This document shows positions 22,026 through 34,300 of a DNA stretch of 64,000 bases, piece after piece. The position numbers and the translations under genes are program-made. Below the pieces are notes generated by a model. It was not told where the DNA came from, did not search any database, and saw only the letters and a list, made by a program, of their open reading frames with translations. The stretch covers positions 1-64,000 of the forward strand of contig NZ_AKJF01000005.1 of the NCBI RefSeq assembly GCF_000282475.1, in the 5' to 3' direction. Origin of the DNA: Pseudomonas sp. GM78 (GTDB lineage Bacteria; Pseudomonadota; Gammaproteobacteria; Pseudomonadales; Pseudomonadaceae). Each line of letters starts with the position of its first letter. Position 1 is the first letter of the stretch.

Positions 22026-22051
22026 GGTCGACCCGCCGGACACCGCGATGC

Positions 22052-22776
<725 letters not shown>

Positions 22777-22777
<1 letters not shown>

Positions 22778-23325
22778 TACGGGGCCTTTTGCTCGTCGGT
22801 TTTCTTTTTCGGCTGGATCACCATATCGATGCGCGGACGCGATTCGGTCACCTTGCTGCCCGTGGCGCGACCGGCGCTGGCCAGCTTCTTCTCGGTGTCA
22901 TAGACGATTTTCTCGCCTTGAGTGACGTTGTTGTCCTTGTCGATGACCTTGGCGCGATCAATCAGCACGACACGATTTTGCTTGGCGAGGTACTGGATGG
23001 TCACACCCCATCCCTGCACTGGCTTGGTGTCGCCAGCGGTCTGCAGTTGCTCGAAGTAGGCCAGGTTGCCAACCGAGGTCACCACATCGATGTCGCCATC
23101 GGGGGCGCGGGTCATGGTCACCTTGTTGCCGGTAACCTTCATCGAGCCCTGGGTGATGATCACATCGCCCGTATAGGTGGCTACACCATTCTTGTCGTCC
23201 AGTTGGGCGTCGTCGGCCTGAATGCGAATTGGCTGCTGCTGATCGTTCGGCAGAGCCCAGGCGCTCACGCTTCCCAGTGCTGCGCCCAGACTGAGCAAAA
23301 TAGGGAGGGTTTTAACGAGCCTCAT
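22777..23325 (-). CDS. lptA: Lipopolysaccharide transport periplasmic protein LptA
   Basis: A 182-residue periplasmic protein with an N-terminal signal peptide ([18 protein letters not shown]). An OstA-like beta-jellyroll follows ([22 protein letters not shown]...). LptA oligomers bridge LptC and LptD and carry LPS across the periplasm. The C-terminus is lysine-rich. Its start overlaps the end of lptC by 14 bases and its stop overlaps lptB. Confidence 0.95.
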
Positions 23326-23884
23326 ACTGTCCTCTTACGTTCGATAGCAGGTGTATCCTGCTTTCTTTCAAATACGCCTTCATTCCCTTGCCAGTCGATA
23401 CACCGCCAGCGCCGTCGATTCTAACGTCTTGCTCGGTCTGCGCATATTGCTGCTGCGGGAACACGGTCATGCGAGTGGTGGTAATCAGCGTCCTGCGGTT
23501 TTTTTCGTCGAAACGGGTAATGCGCACCGAATCGATCAATTCGACCTGCGTGCCGTCGGGATTGACTTCGCCTTTTTCGCTCTGGACGTGCCACGGGAAC
23601 TCGGTGCCCCGGAACATGTTCAGGTCAGGGTTGGTCAACAGCGTCACTTCGGTGGCTTTCAGGTGCTCGACCTTGTCCGACGTCATCTCGTATTGCAGTC
23701 TGCCGTCCGGCAGGAACTGCACGCTGTGGGCGTTGGTGGCGTAATAGTCGATAGCGCTCTCATCGACGTGCACTACCGGCTTGTCGAGAAAGCGTTCCGG
23801 GCTGATGTTCCAGTAGCCGACCGCAGCGAAAATCGCCGTGATGCTACCGAACAGCAGAGTGTTGCGAATCTTTTTACTCAGCAT
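23312..23884 (-). CDS. lptC: LPS export ABC transporter periplasmic protein LptC
   Basis: A 190-residue bitopic membrane protein. One N-terminal helix (IRNTLLFGSITAIFAAVGYW) is followed by an LptC beta-jellyroll that receives LPS from LptBFG and passes it to LptA. The start was set at ATG 23884 (MLSKKIRN). An in-frame GTG at 23896 overlapping the kdsC stop is an alternative; neither has a clear ribosome site. Confidence 0.92.
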   Translation of the reverse strand: MLSKKIRNTLLFGSITAIFAAVGYWNISPERFLDKPVVHVDESAIDYYATNAHSVQFLPDGRLQYEMTSDKVEHLKATEVTLLTNPDLNMFRGTEFPWHVQSEKGEVNPDGTQVELIDSVRITRFDEKNRRTLITTTRMTVFPQQQYAQTEQDVRIDGAGGVSTGKGMKAYLKESRIHLLSNVRGQYEAR

Positions 23885-23892
23885 GATCTGGC

Positions 23893-24417
23893 TCACAGGT
23901 ACGCGGCATTGGCCTCGTCGAGGCGGCCTTGGGCGCGCAGGATCAATTCGCAGAATTCACGTGCGGCACCTTCACCCCCGCGGGCTTGGGTTATGCCGTG
24001 AGCGTGCTCGCGCACGAAGCTGGCGGCGTTGGCCACTGCCATGCCCAGGCCAACGCGGCGGATCACTGGCAGGTCCGGTAAATCGTCACCGAGGTAGGCG
24101 ACCTGCTCATAGCTTAGGCCGAGTTGGGCAAGAAGCTCGTCGAGCACCACCAGTTTGTCTTCGCGACCCTGATACAGGTGGGGAATGCCGAGGTTCTTCG
24201 CGCGTCGTTCGACCACCGGGGTTTTGCGGCCGCTGATGATCGCGGTCTGCACGCCGGCCGCCATCAGCATCTTGATGCCCTGGCCGTCGAGGGTGTTGAA
24301 CGTCTTGAATTCGCTGCCGTCTTCGAGGAAGTACAGGCGCCCGTCTGTCAGGACGCCATCGACATCGAACACCGCCAGTTTGATTTGTTGGCCGCGTTCC
24401 AGCAGGTCCATGCTCAT
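23893..24417 (-). CDS. kdsC: 3-deoxy-D-manno-octulosonate 8-phosphate phosphatase KdsC
   Basis: A 174-residue HAD phosphatase that removes the phosphate from Kdo-8-P, a step in making the Kdo of lipid A core. The HAD motif FDVDGVLTDG is near residue 18, with ISGRKTPVVERRAKNLGI and the Asp pair in YLGDDLPDLPVI further on. It overlaps the kdsD stop by one base and precedes lptC. Confidence 0.96.
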   Translation of the reverse strand: MSMDLLERGQQIKLAVFDVDGVLTDGRLYFLEDGSEFKTFNTLDGQGIKMLMAAGVQTAIISGRKTPVVERRAKNLGIPHLYQGREDKLVVLDELLAQLGLSYEQVAYLGDDLPDLPVIRRVGLGMAVANAASFVREHAHGITQARGGEGAAREFCELILRAQGRLDEANAAYL

Positions 24418-25391
24418 TACATTACTCCCGCACGCAGCAAGTCGTGCATGTTCAGGGCGCCGACCGGGCGATCTTCGCTGTCGACCACGACCAGCGCGTT
24501 TATTTTGTGATCTTCCATTATCTTCAGGGCCTCGGCGGCGAGCATTTCGGCACGGGCGGTCTTGCCATGGGTGGTCATGACCTGGTCGATAGTGGCGCTG
24601 TGGATATCGATGCTGCGGTCCAGCGTGCGACGCAAGTCACCGTCGGTGAAGATCCCGGCCAGCTTGCCGTCAGCCTCGAGTACCACGGTCATGCCCAGGC
24701 CCTTGCGGGTCATTTCCATCAGCGCATCCTTGAGCAGGGTGCCGCGCTGTACTTGCGGCAGCTCTTGCCCGGCGTGCATGACGTTTTCCACTTTCAGCAG
24801 CAGGCGTCGGCCCAGTGCACCGCCCGGGTGGGAAAAGGCGAAATCCTCGGCGGTAAAACCGCGAGCTTCCAGCAACGCGACGGCCAAGGCATCGCCCATG
24901 ACCAGCGCGGCGGTCGTTGACGAGGTGGGCGCCAGGTTCAGCGGGCAGGCCTCATGCTCGACCTGCACATTCAGGTTGACCTCGGCCGCCTTGGCGAGTG
25001 GCGAGTCGGGCTTGCCGGTCATGCTGATCAGCTGGATGCCCAGGCGCTTGATGAGCGGCAGCAGGGTGACGATTTCATTGGTTGAGCCGGAGTTCGACAG
25101 CGCCAGGATGATGTCGTCGCGGGTGATCATGCCCATGTCGCCATGGCTGGCTTCGGCAGGATGCACAAAAAAGGCCGTGGTGCCGGTACTGGCCAGGGTA
25201 GCGGCAATCTTGTTGCCGATGTGCCCCGATTTGCCCATGCCTACCACGACGACACGCCCTTTGCTGGTCAGAATCATTTCGCAGGCGCGCACGAAATCCC
25301 CGTCGATACGGGGCAGCAAGCCTTGAACGGCTTCCAGTTCGAGGCGGATGGTGCGTTGTGCTGACTTGATCAGGTCGTTGGATTGGCTCAT
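24417..25391 (-). CDS. kdsD: D-arabinose 5-phosphate isomerase KdsD
   Basis: A 324-residue enzyme that converts ribulose-5-P to arabinose-5-P, the first step to Kdo. A SIS sugar-isomerase domain (GMGKSGHIGNKIAATLASTGT, ALSNSGSTNEIV) is followed by two CBS domains (HAGQELPQVQRGT and VMTTHGKTARAEML). The ATG at 25391 (MSQSNDLIKS) agrees with family N-termini; longer upstream frames are not conserved in style. It is the first gene of the kdsDC-lptCAB operon, divergent from mla. Confidence 0.96.
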   Translation of the reverse strand: MSQSNDLIKSAQRTIRLELEAVQGLLPRIDGDFVRACEMILTSKGRVVVVGMGKSGHIGNKIAATLASTGTTAFFVHPAEASHGDMGMITRDDIILALSNSGSTNEIVTLLPLIKRLGIQLISMTGKPDSPLAKAAEVNLNVQVEHEACPLNLAPTSSTTAALVMGDALAVALLEARGFTAEDFAFSHPGGALGRRLLLKVENVMHAGQELPQVQRGTLLKDALMEMTRKGLGMTVVLEADGKLAGIFTDGDLRRTLDRSIDIHSATIDQVMTTHGKTARAEMLAAEALKIMEDHKINALVVVDSEDRPVGALNMHDLLRAGVM

Positions 25392-25548
25392 TTCGAAAAT
25401 ATTTAGCCTGGTGAAAAGGCGGCGATTATAGCCGGTATGGTTGAAACCCTCACGCAAGTTCGTTGCCCATTGTCATTCCTTGTAACCGAATCCCCTCTAG
25501 ATGGAGCTTCCTGGCTGTCATGCTGCTGAACATGGCCCGGCATTGGCC

Positions 25549-25578
25549 TTGGGCGCGTGACGCTTGCAGTGATATAGT
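25549..25578 (+). promoter_or_regulatory. Candidate promoter for the mla operon
   Basis: TTGGGC at 25549-25554 and TATAGT at 25573-25578 are 18 bases apart. They lie about 90 bases before mlaF in the 275-base kdsD/mlaF divergent spacer. Consensus match is moderate. Confidence 0.4.
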
Positions 25579-25666
25579 TCGCCGCCAGTTCGGCCCGCCC
25601 GGGAAGTATGTGCTTTTGTCAGGAAGCCAGGCGTCCGAGTGTGAGGCTGCATCGCAAGGAGTTTAG

Positions 25667-26476
25667 ATGAGTGCCGATAACGCCTACGCGGTCGAGCTGA
25701 AGGGACTGACCTTCAAGCGCGGTGCGCGCAGCATTTTCAATAACATTGATATCCGTATTCCGCGCGGCAAGGTCACCGGCATCATGGGACCTTCCGGGTG
25801 TGGCAAGACCACGCTCTTGCGCTTGATGGGCGCGCAGTTGCGGCCTGCCAGTGGCGAAGTCTGGGTCAATGGTCAGAACCTGCCGGCGCTGTCGCGCAGT
25901 GATCTGTTCGATGCACGCAAGCACATGGGTGTGCTGTTTCAGAGTGGCGCACTGTTTACCGACCTCGATGTCTTCGAGAACGTCGCGTTTCCGTTGCGCG
26001 TTCATACCGGGCTGCCCGAAGAAATGATCCGCGACATCGTCCTGCTCAAATTGCAGGCCGTTGGGTTGCGCGGCGCCATCGACCTGATGCCCGACGAATT
26101 GTCCGGCGGCATGAAGCGTCGCGTCGCGCTAGCGCGGGCGATTGCGCTCGATCCGCAGATTCTCATGTATGACGAGCCCTTTGTCGGCCAGGATCCCATC
26201 GCCATGGGCGTACTGGTGCGCCTGATCCGCTTGCTCAACGATGCGCTGGGCATTACCAGTATCGTGGTTTCCCATGACCTGGCTGAAACCGCCAGCATCG
26301 CCGACTACATCTATGTGGTGGGCGACGGGCAGGTGTTGGGCCAGGGCACACCCGACGAGTTGATGAACTCGGACGAGCCGCGTATCCGTCAATTCATGAC
26401 AGGCGAGCCCGACGGTCCGGTCGCCTATCACTTTCCAGCGACGGATTACCGCGCAGATCTTCTGGGGAAGCGTTGA
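25667..26476 (+). CDS. mlaF: Phospholipid ABC transporter ATP-binding protein MlaF
   Basis: A 269-residue ATPase of the Mla system (Ttg2A in Pseudomonas), which keeps outer-membrane lipid asymmetry. Walker A is GPSGCGKTT, the signature is [15 protein letters not shown] and Walker B is [14 protein letters not shown] good ribosome site (AAGGAG) precedes the ATG. The stop and the mlaE start overlap (TGATG). Confidence 0.96.
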   Translation: MSADNAYAVELKGLTFKRGARSIFNNIDIRIPRGKVTGIMGPSGCGKTTLLRLMGAQLRPASGEVWVNGQNLPALSRSDLFDARKHMGVLFQSGALFTDLDVFENVAFPLRVHTGLPEEMIRDIVLLKLQAVGLRGAIDLMPDELSGGMKRRVALARAIALDPQILMYDEPFVGQDPIAMGVLVRLIRLLNDALGITSIVVSHDLAETASIADYIYVVGDGQVLGQGTPDELMNSDEPRIRQFMTGEPDGPVAYHFPATDYRADLLGKR

Positions 26477-27273
26477 TGCGCAAGATTTCGCTTTTGGAAA
26501 GGGTGCGCCGGTTCGGCCACGCCGGCATCGACGTACTGGCGGTGTTCGGGCGCTCTTCGCTTTTTCTGTTTCACGCACTGCTGGGGCGTGGAGGCATCGG
26601 TGGCGGGTTTGGCCTCCTGGTCAAGCAACTGCATTCGGTGGGGGTGATGTCCCTGGTGATCATCGTGGTCTCCGGGATATTCATCGGCATGGTGCTGGCG
26701 CTGCAAGGCTTCAATATCCTGTCCAGCTACGGTTCGGAGCAGGCGGTGGGGCAGATGGTGGCGCTGACGCTGCTGCGTGAACTGGGGCCGGTGGTGACTG
26801 CATTGCTGTTCGCCGGGCGTGCCGGTTCGGCGCTGACGGCGGAAATCGGCAACATGAAGTCCACCGAACAGCTCTCCAGCCTGGAAATGATCGGGGTGGA
26901 TCCGCTCAAGTACATCATTGCCCCGCGCTTGTGGGCCGGCTTCATTTCCTTGCCGGTGCTGGCGATGATTTTCAGCGTGGTGGGTATCTGGGGTGGTTCC
27001 TGGGTGGCCGTCGACTGGCTGGGTGTGTATGAAGGCTCCTACTGGTCGAACATGCAGAACAGCGTGACCTTTGCCGACGATGTGCTCAACGGCATCATCA
27101 AAAGCATGGTCTTCGCCTTCGTCGTGACCTGGATCGCCGTATTCCAAGGCTATGACTGCGAGCCCACTTCAGAGGGGATCAGTCGTGCCACTACCAAGAC
27201 CGTGGTGTATGCCTCTTTGGCTGTGCTCGGCCTGGACTTTATTCTGACCGCCTTGATGTTTGGAGATTTCTGA
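26476..27273 (+). CDS. mlaE: Phospholipid ABC transporter permease MlaE
   Basis: A 265-residue MlaE/YrbE-family permease with about five membrane helices ([41 protein letters not shown]). The family segment [30 protein letters not shown] is intact. It forms the channel of the MlaFEDB complex in the inner membrane. Overlaps with mlaF and mlaD indicate coupled translation. Confidence 0.96.
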   Translation: MRKISLLERVRRFGHAGIDVLAVFGRSSLFLFHALLGRGGIGGGFGLLVKQLHSVGVMSLVIIVVSGIFIGMVLALQGFNILSSYGSEQAVGQMVALTLLRELGPVVTALLFAGRAGSALTAEIGNMKSTEQLSSLEMIGVDPLKYIIAPRLWAGFISLPVLAMIFSVVGIWGGSWVAVDWLGVYEGSYWSNMQNSVTFADDVLNGIIKSMVFAFVVTWIAVFQGYDCEPTSEGISRATTKTVVYASLAVLGLDFILTALMFGDF

Positions 27274-27740
27274 TGCAAAACCGCACCCTGGAAATCGGTG
27301 TCGGCCTTTTCTTGCTGGCTGGCATCCTGGCTTTGCTGTTGCTGGCGTTGCGGGTCAGTGGACTGTCCCCGAGCCCGAGCACCGAAACCTATAAACTTTA
27401 TGCGTATTTCGACAATATCGCCGGTTTGACTGTCAGAGCTAAAGTGACCATGGCCGGTGTGACCATCGGCAAGGTCACGGCAATCGATCTGGACCGCGAC
27501 AGTTTCACCGGTCGGGTGACCATGCAGCTGGAGAAGCGTGTAGATAATCTACCGGCAGACTCCACTGCATCTATCCTGACCGCTGGCCTGTTGGGCGAGA
27601 AGTACATCGGTATCAGTGTGGGTGGGGAAGAAGCCCTGCTCAAGGATGGTGGGACCATCCACGACACCCAGTCGTCGCTGGTGCTCGAGGACCTGATCGG
27701 TAAATTCCTGCTCAATACCGTTAGCAAAGACGCCAAATGA
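27273..27740 (+). CDS. mlaD: Phospholipid ABC transporter substrate-binding protein MlaD
   Basis: A 155-residue protein with one N-terminal membrane helix (GVGLFLLAGILALLLLALRV) and an MCE domain (YKLYAYFDNIAGLTVRAKVTMAGVTIGKVTAI). MlaD hexamers form the periplasmic lipid pore on MlaE. A C-terminal hydrophobic segment (LVLEDLIGKFLL) matches the pore-lining helix. Confidence 0.96.
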   Translation: MQNRTLEIGVGLFLLAGILALLLLALRVSGLSPSPSTETYKLYAYFDNIAGLTVRAKVTMAGVTIGKVTAIDLDRDSFTGRVTMQLEKRVDNLPADSTASILTAGLLGEKYIGISVGGEEALLKDGGTIHDTQSSLVLEDLIGKFLLNTVSKDAK

Positions 27741-27751
27741 GGAGCTTTTGA

Positions 27752-28393
27752 ATGATCTCTACCTTGCGACGTGGCCTGTTGGTTCTGCTCGCGGCCTTGC
27801 CGTTGGTGGCCAACGCCGTGGCGGCGCCTACCGCGCACGAGCTGGTTCAGGACACCACCAACCGCTTGCTGGCCGACCTGGCCGCCAACAAAGAGAAGTA
27901 CAAACAGGATCCGCAGGACTTCTATGCGGCGCTCAACAGCATTGTCGGGCCTGTGGTGGATGCCGAAGGTATTTCCAAAAGCATCATGACGGTCAAGTAC
28001 TCGCGCAAAGCTACGCCTGCGCAAATGAAGACCTTTGAAGAAAACTTCAAGAAGGGCCTGTTCCAGTTCTATGGCAATGCCTTGCTCGAATACAACAACC
28101 AGGGCATCACCGTTGATCCTGCCAAGGACGAGTCGGGCGAGCGTACGAGCGTCGGCATGACGGTCAAGGGCAGCAATGGCGCGATCTATCCTGTGTCCTA
28201 CACACTGGAAAAGGTCGGTGGCGAGTGGAAACTGCGTAACGTCATCATCAACGGCATCAACATTGGCAAGTTGTTCCGTGATCAGTTCGCTGATGCGATG
28301 CAGCGCAATGGCAACGACCTGGACAAAACCATCAATGGTTGGGCCGGGGAAGTCGCCAAGGCCAAGGAATCCACCGAGAAACAGACCCAATGA
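27752..28393 (+). CDS. mlaC: Periplasmic phospholipid-binding protein MlaC
   Basis: A 213-residue secreted protein. A signal peptide (GLLVLLAALPLVANAVAA) is followed by the Tol-Tol-Ttg2/MlaC domain (TNRLLADLAANKEKYKQDPQDFYAAL... VKYSRKATPAQMKTFEENF). MlaC shuttles phospholipid between the outer-membrane MlaA complex and MlaD. Its stop overlaps the mlaB start (ATGA). Confidence 0.95.
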   Translation: MISTLRRGLLVLLAALPLVANAVAAPTAHELVQDTTNRLLADLAANKEKYKQDPQDFYAALNSIVGPVVDAEGISKSIMTVKYSRKATPAQMKTFEENFKKGLFQFYGNALLEYNNQGITVDPAKDESGERTSVGMTVKGSNGAIYPVSYTLEKVGGEWKLRNVIINGINIGKLFRDQFADAMQRNGNDLDKTINGWAGEVAKAKESTEKQTQ

Positions 28394-28695
28394 GTGAGGC
28401 GGCGGTCCGCATGGACGAAGCCGGCGAGCTGCGGCTAAGCGGTGTGCTGGATTATCGCACCGGCCCTGAGCTGCGCCAGCAGGGTCAGGCACTGATCAGC
28501 GCCAGCAAGGCCGCGGCCGTGGTGGTCGATTGTTCGGCGGTGGAGAAATCCAGCAGCGTCGGTCTGTCGTTGCTGTTGTGTTTCATGCGTGATGCCCAGG
28601 CGGCCGGCAAGGCGCTGAGCATCCGCGGGATGCCAGAAGACATGCGCGAAATCGCTCAGGTCAGTGAACTGACCGAGCTGTTGGCGCATCCCTAA
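28390..28695 (+). CDS. mlaB: STAS-domain protein MlaB
   Basis: A 101-residue cytoplasmic STAS protein that binds MlaF and is needed for assembly and activity of the transporter. It shows the STAS core AAVVVDCSAVEKSSSVGLSLLLCF. The ATG at 28390 overlaps the mlaC stop. A terminator follows the gene. Confidence 0.93.
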   Translation: MSEAAVRMDEAGELRLSGVLDYRTGPELRQQGQALISASKAAAVVVDCSAVEKSSSVGLSLLLCFMRDAQAAGKALSIRGMPEDMREIAQVSELTELLAHP

Positions 28696-28710
28696 CCCGC
28701 ATCTATGAAC

Positions 28711-28763
28711 AAGCCCCCCGTCAGAGTCCTGCTTAGCGGGGTTCGCAGGCGCGGGGCTTTTTT
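28711..28763 (+). terminator. Terminator after the mla operon
   Basis: AAGCCCC pairs with GGGGCTT, with a folded 35-base interior, followed by a run of T. It lies 16 bases after mlaB and before ibaG. Confidence 0.75.
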
Positions 28764-28809
28764 GTATGATGTCCGACCCGCGCGCACAGGGCGCCGATTG
28801 AGGTTGAGC

Positions 28810-30337
<1,528 letters not shown>

Positions 30338-30462
30338 TTGTTGCAGATGGGGCACAGGGATGTGCCCAATGTTTTTCAAGTCGAGCCGGTTTCCGGCTCG
30401 ATGCGTGTCCGGCGCCGATTGCGACCGGGCATAAGATTCCTGATTAAGGGCTGACGTTTCCC

Positions 30463-31098
30463 ATGCTGACCATCGCACTGTCCAAGGGCCGCATCCTTGA
30501 CGACACCCTGCCGCTTCTGGCTGAAGCGGGCATCGTGCCGACCGAGAATCCGGACAAGAGCCGCAAGCTGATCATCCCCACGACCCAGGAAGACGTACGC
30601 CTGTTGATCGTGCGTGCCACCGACGTGCCGACGTATGTCGAGCATGGTGCCGCCGACCTCGGTGTCGCGGGTAAAGACGTGCTGATGGAATACGGCGGCC
30701 AGGGCCTGTACGAGCCACTGGACCTGCAGATTGCCCAGTGCAAGTTGATGACCGCCGGCAAGGTCGGCGCGGTCGAGCCCAAGGGCCGCCTGCGTATCGC
30801 CACCAAGTTCGTCAACGTTGCCAAGCGTTACTACGCCGAGCAGGGCCGCCAGGTCGACATCATCAAGCTCTACGGCTCGATGGAGCTGGCGCCGCTGATC
30901 GGCCTGGCCGACAAGATCATCGACGTGGTGGACACCGGTAACACGCTGCGGGCCAACGGCCTGGAGCCACAGGATTTCATCGCGGCCATCAGCTCCCGGC
31001 TGATCGTCAACAAAGCGTCGATGAAAATGCAGCACGCCCGTATCCAGGCGTTGATCGACACCCTGCGCAAGGCAGTGGAGTCTCGACACCGCGGCTGA
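30463..31098 (+). CDS. hisG: ATP phosphoribosyltransferase, short form HisG
   Basis: A 211-residue catalytic subunit for the first step of histidine synthesis. The length shows the short HisG(S) type without the C-terminal regulatory domain, which works with a HisZ subunit encoded elsewhere. The PRPP motif [14 protein letters not shown] is intact. It is followed by hisD and hisC. Confidence 0.97.
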   Translation: MLTIALSKGRILDDTLPLLAEAGIVPTENPDKSRKLIIPTTQEDVRLLIVRATDVPTYVEHGAADLGVAGKDVLMEYGGQGLYEPLDLQIAQCKLMTAGKVGAVEPKGRLRIATKFVNVAKRYYAEQGRQVDIIKLYGSMELAPLIGLADKIIDVVDTGNTLRANGLEPQDFIAAISSRLIVNKASMKMQHARIQALIDTLRKAVESRHRG

Positions 31099-31150
31099 TT
31101 CACTTGCGCGACTTTGAGTCGCGCCGTCTATCCGCCTCATAGCCAGAATT

Positions 31151-31200
31151 CTCAGGTGCCCAAGCGGATCGAATGTTAGTTTCGGGCGCCTGAGTTTTTT
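31151..31200 (+). terminator. Terminator between hisG and hisD
   Basis: An 11-bp stem, CTCAGGTGCCC with GGGCGCCTGAG (one G-U pair), has a 22-base loop and is followed by six T. It lies 24 bases before hisD, so hisD is either transcribed by read-through or has its own promoter. Confidence 0.85.
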
Positions 31201-31223
31201 GCCAATCCTATGAGGCTCTCGCT

Positions 31224-32549
31224 ATGACCGCACCGACTGCAATTCGCCGACTCAACGCTGCTGACCCGGATTTCGCGCATCATCTGGATCATCTGCTGAG
31301 CTGGGAAAGTGTGTCTGACGACTCGGTCAATCAGCGGGTGCTGGACATCATCAAGGCCGTGCGCGAGCGTGGCGATGCTGCGTTGGTGGAATTCACCCGC
31401 CAGTTCGACGGGCTGGACGTCGCGTCCATGGCGGACCTGATCCTGCCACGCGAACGCCTGGAGCTGGCACTTACCCGCATTACCGTGCCGCAGCGCGAAG
31501 CCCTGGAAAAAGCCGCAGCCCGCGTACGCAGCTACCACGAAAAGCAGAAACAGGACTCCTGGAGCTACACCGAAGCCGACGGCACCGTACTGGGCCAGAA
31601 GGTCACGCCGCTCGATCGCGCCGGTCTGTACGTACCGGGCGGCAAGGCGTCGTACCCCTCTTCAGTGTTGATGAACGCGATTCCGGCCAAGGTTGCCGGT
31701 GTGACCGAAGTGGTCATGGTGGTGCCGACCCCGCGCGGTGAAATCAACGAGCTTGTGCTGGCGGCTGCCTGCATCGCCGGCGTTGACCGTGTGTTCACCA
31801 TCGGTGGCGCACAAGCGGTTGCCGCGCTGGCTTATGGCACCGAAAGCGTGCCGCAGGTCGACAAAGTGGTTGGCCCGGGCAACATCTATGTCGCCACCGC
31901 CAAGCGTCACGTGTTTGGCCAGGTCGGTATCGACATGATCGCAGGTCCCTCCGAGATCCTCGTGGTATGTGACGGCCAGACCGATCCTGACTGGATCGCC
32001 ATGGACCTGTTCTCCCAAGCCGAGCATGACGAAGATGCCCAGGCGATTCTGGTCAGCCCGGATGCGGCCTTCCTCGATCAGGTCGCCGCGAGCATCGCCA
32101 AACTGATGCCGACCATGGAGCGCGCCGAGATCATCGAAACCTCGATCAATGGCCGTGGTGCGCTGATCCAGGTGCGTGACATGGCGCAAGCCATCGAAGT
32201 GGCCAACCGCATCGCGCCGGAGCACCTGGAACTGTCGGTCGCCGATCCGCACGCCTGGCTCCCGCAGATCCGCCATGCCGGTGCCATCTTCATGGGCCGT
32301 CACACCAGCGAAGCGCTGGGCGATTACTGCGCAGGCCCGAACCACGTATTGCCGACTTCCGGCACGGCGCGGTTCTCGTCGCCGCTGGGCGTATACGACT
32401 TCCAGAAACGTTCGTCGATCATTTTTTGCTCGGAGCAGGGCGCGTCCGACCTGGGCAAAACCGCTTCCGTGCTGGCCCGCGGCGAGTCGCTGACCGCCCA
32501 CGCCCGCAGTGCCGAATACCGCATCATCGACGACAAGCAGGGGAACTGA
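31224..32549 (+). CDS. hisD: Histidinol dehydrogenase
   Basis: A 441-residue NAD- and zinc-dependent enzyme that oxidises histidinol to histidine in two steps. The family signature region [38 protein letters not shown] is present, as are the catalytic Glu-His of [10 protein letters not shown] and [21 protein letters not shown]. It is one base away from hisC, so the two are translated together. Confidence 0.97.
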   Translation: MTAPTAIRRLNAADPDFAHHLDHLLSWESVSDDSVNQRVLDIIKAVRERGDAALVEFTRQFDGLDVASMADLILPRERLELALTRITVPQREALEKAAARVRSYHEKQKQDSWSYTEADGTVLGQKVTPLDRAGLYVPGGKASYPSSVLMNAIPAKVAGVTEVVMVVPTPRGEINELVLAAACIAGVDRVFTIGGAQAVAALAYGTESVPQVDKVVGPGNIYVATAKRHVFGQVGIDMIAGPSEILVVCDGQTDPDWIAMDLFSQAEHDEDAQAILVSPDAAFLDQVAASIAKLMPTMERAEIIETSINGRGALIQVRDMAQAIEVANRIAPEHLELSVADPHAWLPQIRHAGAIFMGRHTSEALGDYCAGPNHVLPTSGTARFSSPLGVYDFQKRSSIIFCSEQGASDLGKTASVLARGESLTAHARSAEYRIIDDKQGN

Positions 32550-32550
32550 G

Positions 32551-33603
32551 ATGAGTAAATTCTGGAGCCCGTTCGTCAAGAACCTGGTGCCCTACGTACC
32601 GGGCGAGCAGCCAAAGCTGGCAAAACTGGTAAAGCTCAACACCAACGAAAATCCGTACGGTCCATCGCCCAAGGCCCTGGCCGCGATGCAGACCGAACTG
32701 AACGACAACCTGCGCCTGTACCCGGACCCGAACAGCGATCTGCTGAAAAATGCCGTGGCCAAGTACTACGGCGTGCAGAGCAACCAGGTGTTCCTCGGCA
32801 ACGGTTCCGACGAAGTCCTGGCGCACATCTTCCACGGCTTGCTGCAGCACGATCAGCCGCTGCTGTTCCCGGACATCAGCTACAGCTTCTATCCGGTCTA
32901 CTGCGGTTTGTATGGCATCAAGTTCGACGCGGTGCCGCTGGACGAGCAGTTCCAGATCAATCCTGCGGACTACGCGAAACCGAACGGCGGGATCATCTTC
33001 CCCAACCCGAACGCACCGACCGGTTGCCTGCTGGCGCTGGAGGCGGTCGAGCAAATCCTCAAGGCCAACCCGGATTCGGTGGTCGTGGTGGATGAGGCCT
33101 ACATCGACTTCGGTGGCGAGACGGCTATCACCTTGGTGGACCGTTATCCGAACCTGCTGGTGACCCAGACCCTGTCCAAATCCCGTTCCCTGGCGGGCCT
33201 GCGAGTTGGCCTGGCGGTGGGGCATCCGGACCTGATCGAGGCGCTGGAGCGGATCAAGAACAGCTTCAACTCCTATCCAATCGATCGCATCGCCAATGTC
33301 GGTGCGGCGGCGGCGTTCGAAGATCGCGAGTATTTCGACAAGACCTGTAGCCTGGTGATCGAACACCGTGAGTGGGTGATCGCGCAGTTGCAGGCCTTGG
33401 GCTTTGAAGTGCTGCCGTCGGCGGCGAACTTCATCTTTGCCCGTCACCCCAAGCATGATGCGGCAGGCCTGGCAGCCAAACTGCGTGAGCAGGGCGTGAT
33501 CGTGCGGCACTTCAAACAGGAGCGGATTGCGCAGTTCTTGCGGATATCAATTGGTACGCCGGAGCAGAATCAGGCATTGATTGAATGTTTAGGTAACTTG
33601 TAA
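32551..33603 (+). CDS. hisC: Histidinol-phosphate aminotransferase
   Basis: A 350-residue PLP enzyme that aminates imidazole acetol-phosphate to histidinol-phosphate. The PLP lysine is in [16 protein letters not shown], with [12 protein letters not shown] at the N-terminus and the Asp-Tyr pair in [12 protein letters not shown]. The start is ATG 32551, directly after the hisD stop. It marks the right end of the conserved murA-his block; the next 3.7 kb is accessory. Confidence 0.96.
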   Translation: MSKFWSPFVKNLVPYVPGEQPKLAKLVKLNTNENPYGPSPKALAAMQTELNDNLRLYPDPNSDLLKNAVAKYYGVQSNQVFLGNGSDEVLAHIFHGLLQHDQPLLFPDISYSFYPVYCGLYGIKFDAVPLDEQFQINPADYAKPNGGIIFPNPNAPTGCLLALEAVEQILKANPDSVVVVDEAYIDFGGETAITLVDRYPNLLVTQTLSKSRSLAGLRVGLAVGHPDLIEALERIKNSFNSYPIDRIANVGAAAAFEDREYFDKTCSLVIEHREWVIAQLQALGFEVLPSAANFIFARHPKHDAAGLAAKLREQGVIVRHFKQERIAQFLRISIGTPEQNQALIECLGNL

Positions 33604-33610
33604 GTACTAT

Positions 33611-33652
33611 AAAAACAACCTGCTCCGATCTTCGCGAGTCGTGAGCAGGTTG
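33611..33652 (-). terminator. Terminator for the minus-strand orphan gene
   Basis: A 10-bp perfect stem, CAACCTGCTC with GAGCAGGTTG, has a 17-base loop. On the minus strand it is followed by TTTTTATAG, so it fits the orphan gene at 33733-34161. On the plus strand, after hisC, there is no T-run. Confidence 0.75.
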
Positions 33653-33732
33653 ATTGCTTGTGTTTCATCTATGAGGTTTTGGCTTGAGTTTGCGATAAAT
33701 ATGCGTTTTTTGTTAATGGCTCTTAAATGGTT

Positions 33733-34161
33733 TTATTCTGATGGTGAACGCTCTTCCAAGTTGAATAGAATGTTTACGATGTCACCGTTTTCAAGTTCCA
33801 TGTCGATATTTGCTAAAGCTTTTTTATAGTGGTTTTTGAATGTGCCAGTAATTTTTCCTTTTTGAACGCTATGTGAGATGCCATTAAAGATCAGGGCCCA
33901 TCGAACGTGATGCGGCGTTACGTCACGTTCGTAATCTTGGATGTACTTACCGTCAGCCTCTATGCCGGTTAGGAGTGACACATAAAAACTGTTGTCTTTG
34001 ATAGTGCCAAACGTATTTGCGTATAAGTAACCTTGTTTTTTGTTGTCGTAAGCGTGATCTACATTGCGCGAGTGAGATTTATCACCGTTCCATGTGATTT
34101 CAGCAGTCCCTGCATACATTTTAGGTTCGGGGTTGAAATTGTGATCTTTTTGATTAGACAT
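33733..34161 (-). CDS. Hypothetical AT-rich orphan protein
   Basis: A 142-residue protein that I do not recognise. It has no signal peptide and no membrane segment. It is rich in Asp, Asn, Lys and aromatic residues, with alternating patterns (AEITWNGDKSH, NSFYVSLLTGIEADGKY, HHVRWALIFNGISHSV) that suggest a beta fold. The codons are clearly AT-rich compared with the GC-rich neighbours, which points to recent acquisition. AAGG stands 8 bases before the ATG. It has its own terminator on the left and is shielded on the right by another, so it is a separate transcription unit. Confidence 0.75.
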   Translation of the reverse strand: MSNQKDHNFNPEPKMYAGTAEITWNGDKSHSRNVDHAYDNKKQGYLYANTFGTIKDNSFYVSLLTGIEADGKYIQDYERDVTPHHVRWALIFNGISHSVQKGKITGTFKNHYKKALANIDMELENGDIVNILFNLEERSPSE

Positions 34162-34272
34162 GATTTTGCCTTGTTAAGATATGGGGTTGATTTAATCCAG
34201 TGAATATCCGATGGCCTAGATGGGTTGCTCTGGATGATGTGCCGAGTGCAGCCTAAACCTTTTATAAATTAA

Positions 34273-34300
34273 AAAGCACTGTCATAAGTGACAGTGCTTT
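34273..34300 (-). terminator. Terminator after the DUF4198 gene
   Basis: A perfect 12-bp stem, AAAGCACTGTCA with TGACAGTGCTTT, has a TAAG loop. On the minus strand it is followed by TTAATTTATAAA. It lies about 105 bases downstream of the DUF4198 stop and ends the TonB receptor-DUF4198 unit. Confidence 0.8.

Noticed and set aside
30381-30401. GAGCCGG/CCGGCTC hairpin between murA and hisG
   Set aside because: There is no T-run, so it is not called a terminator; it may be a chance palindrome.
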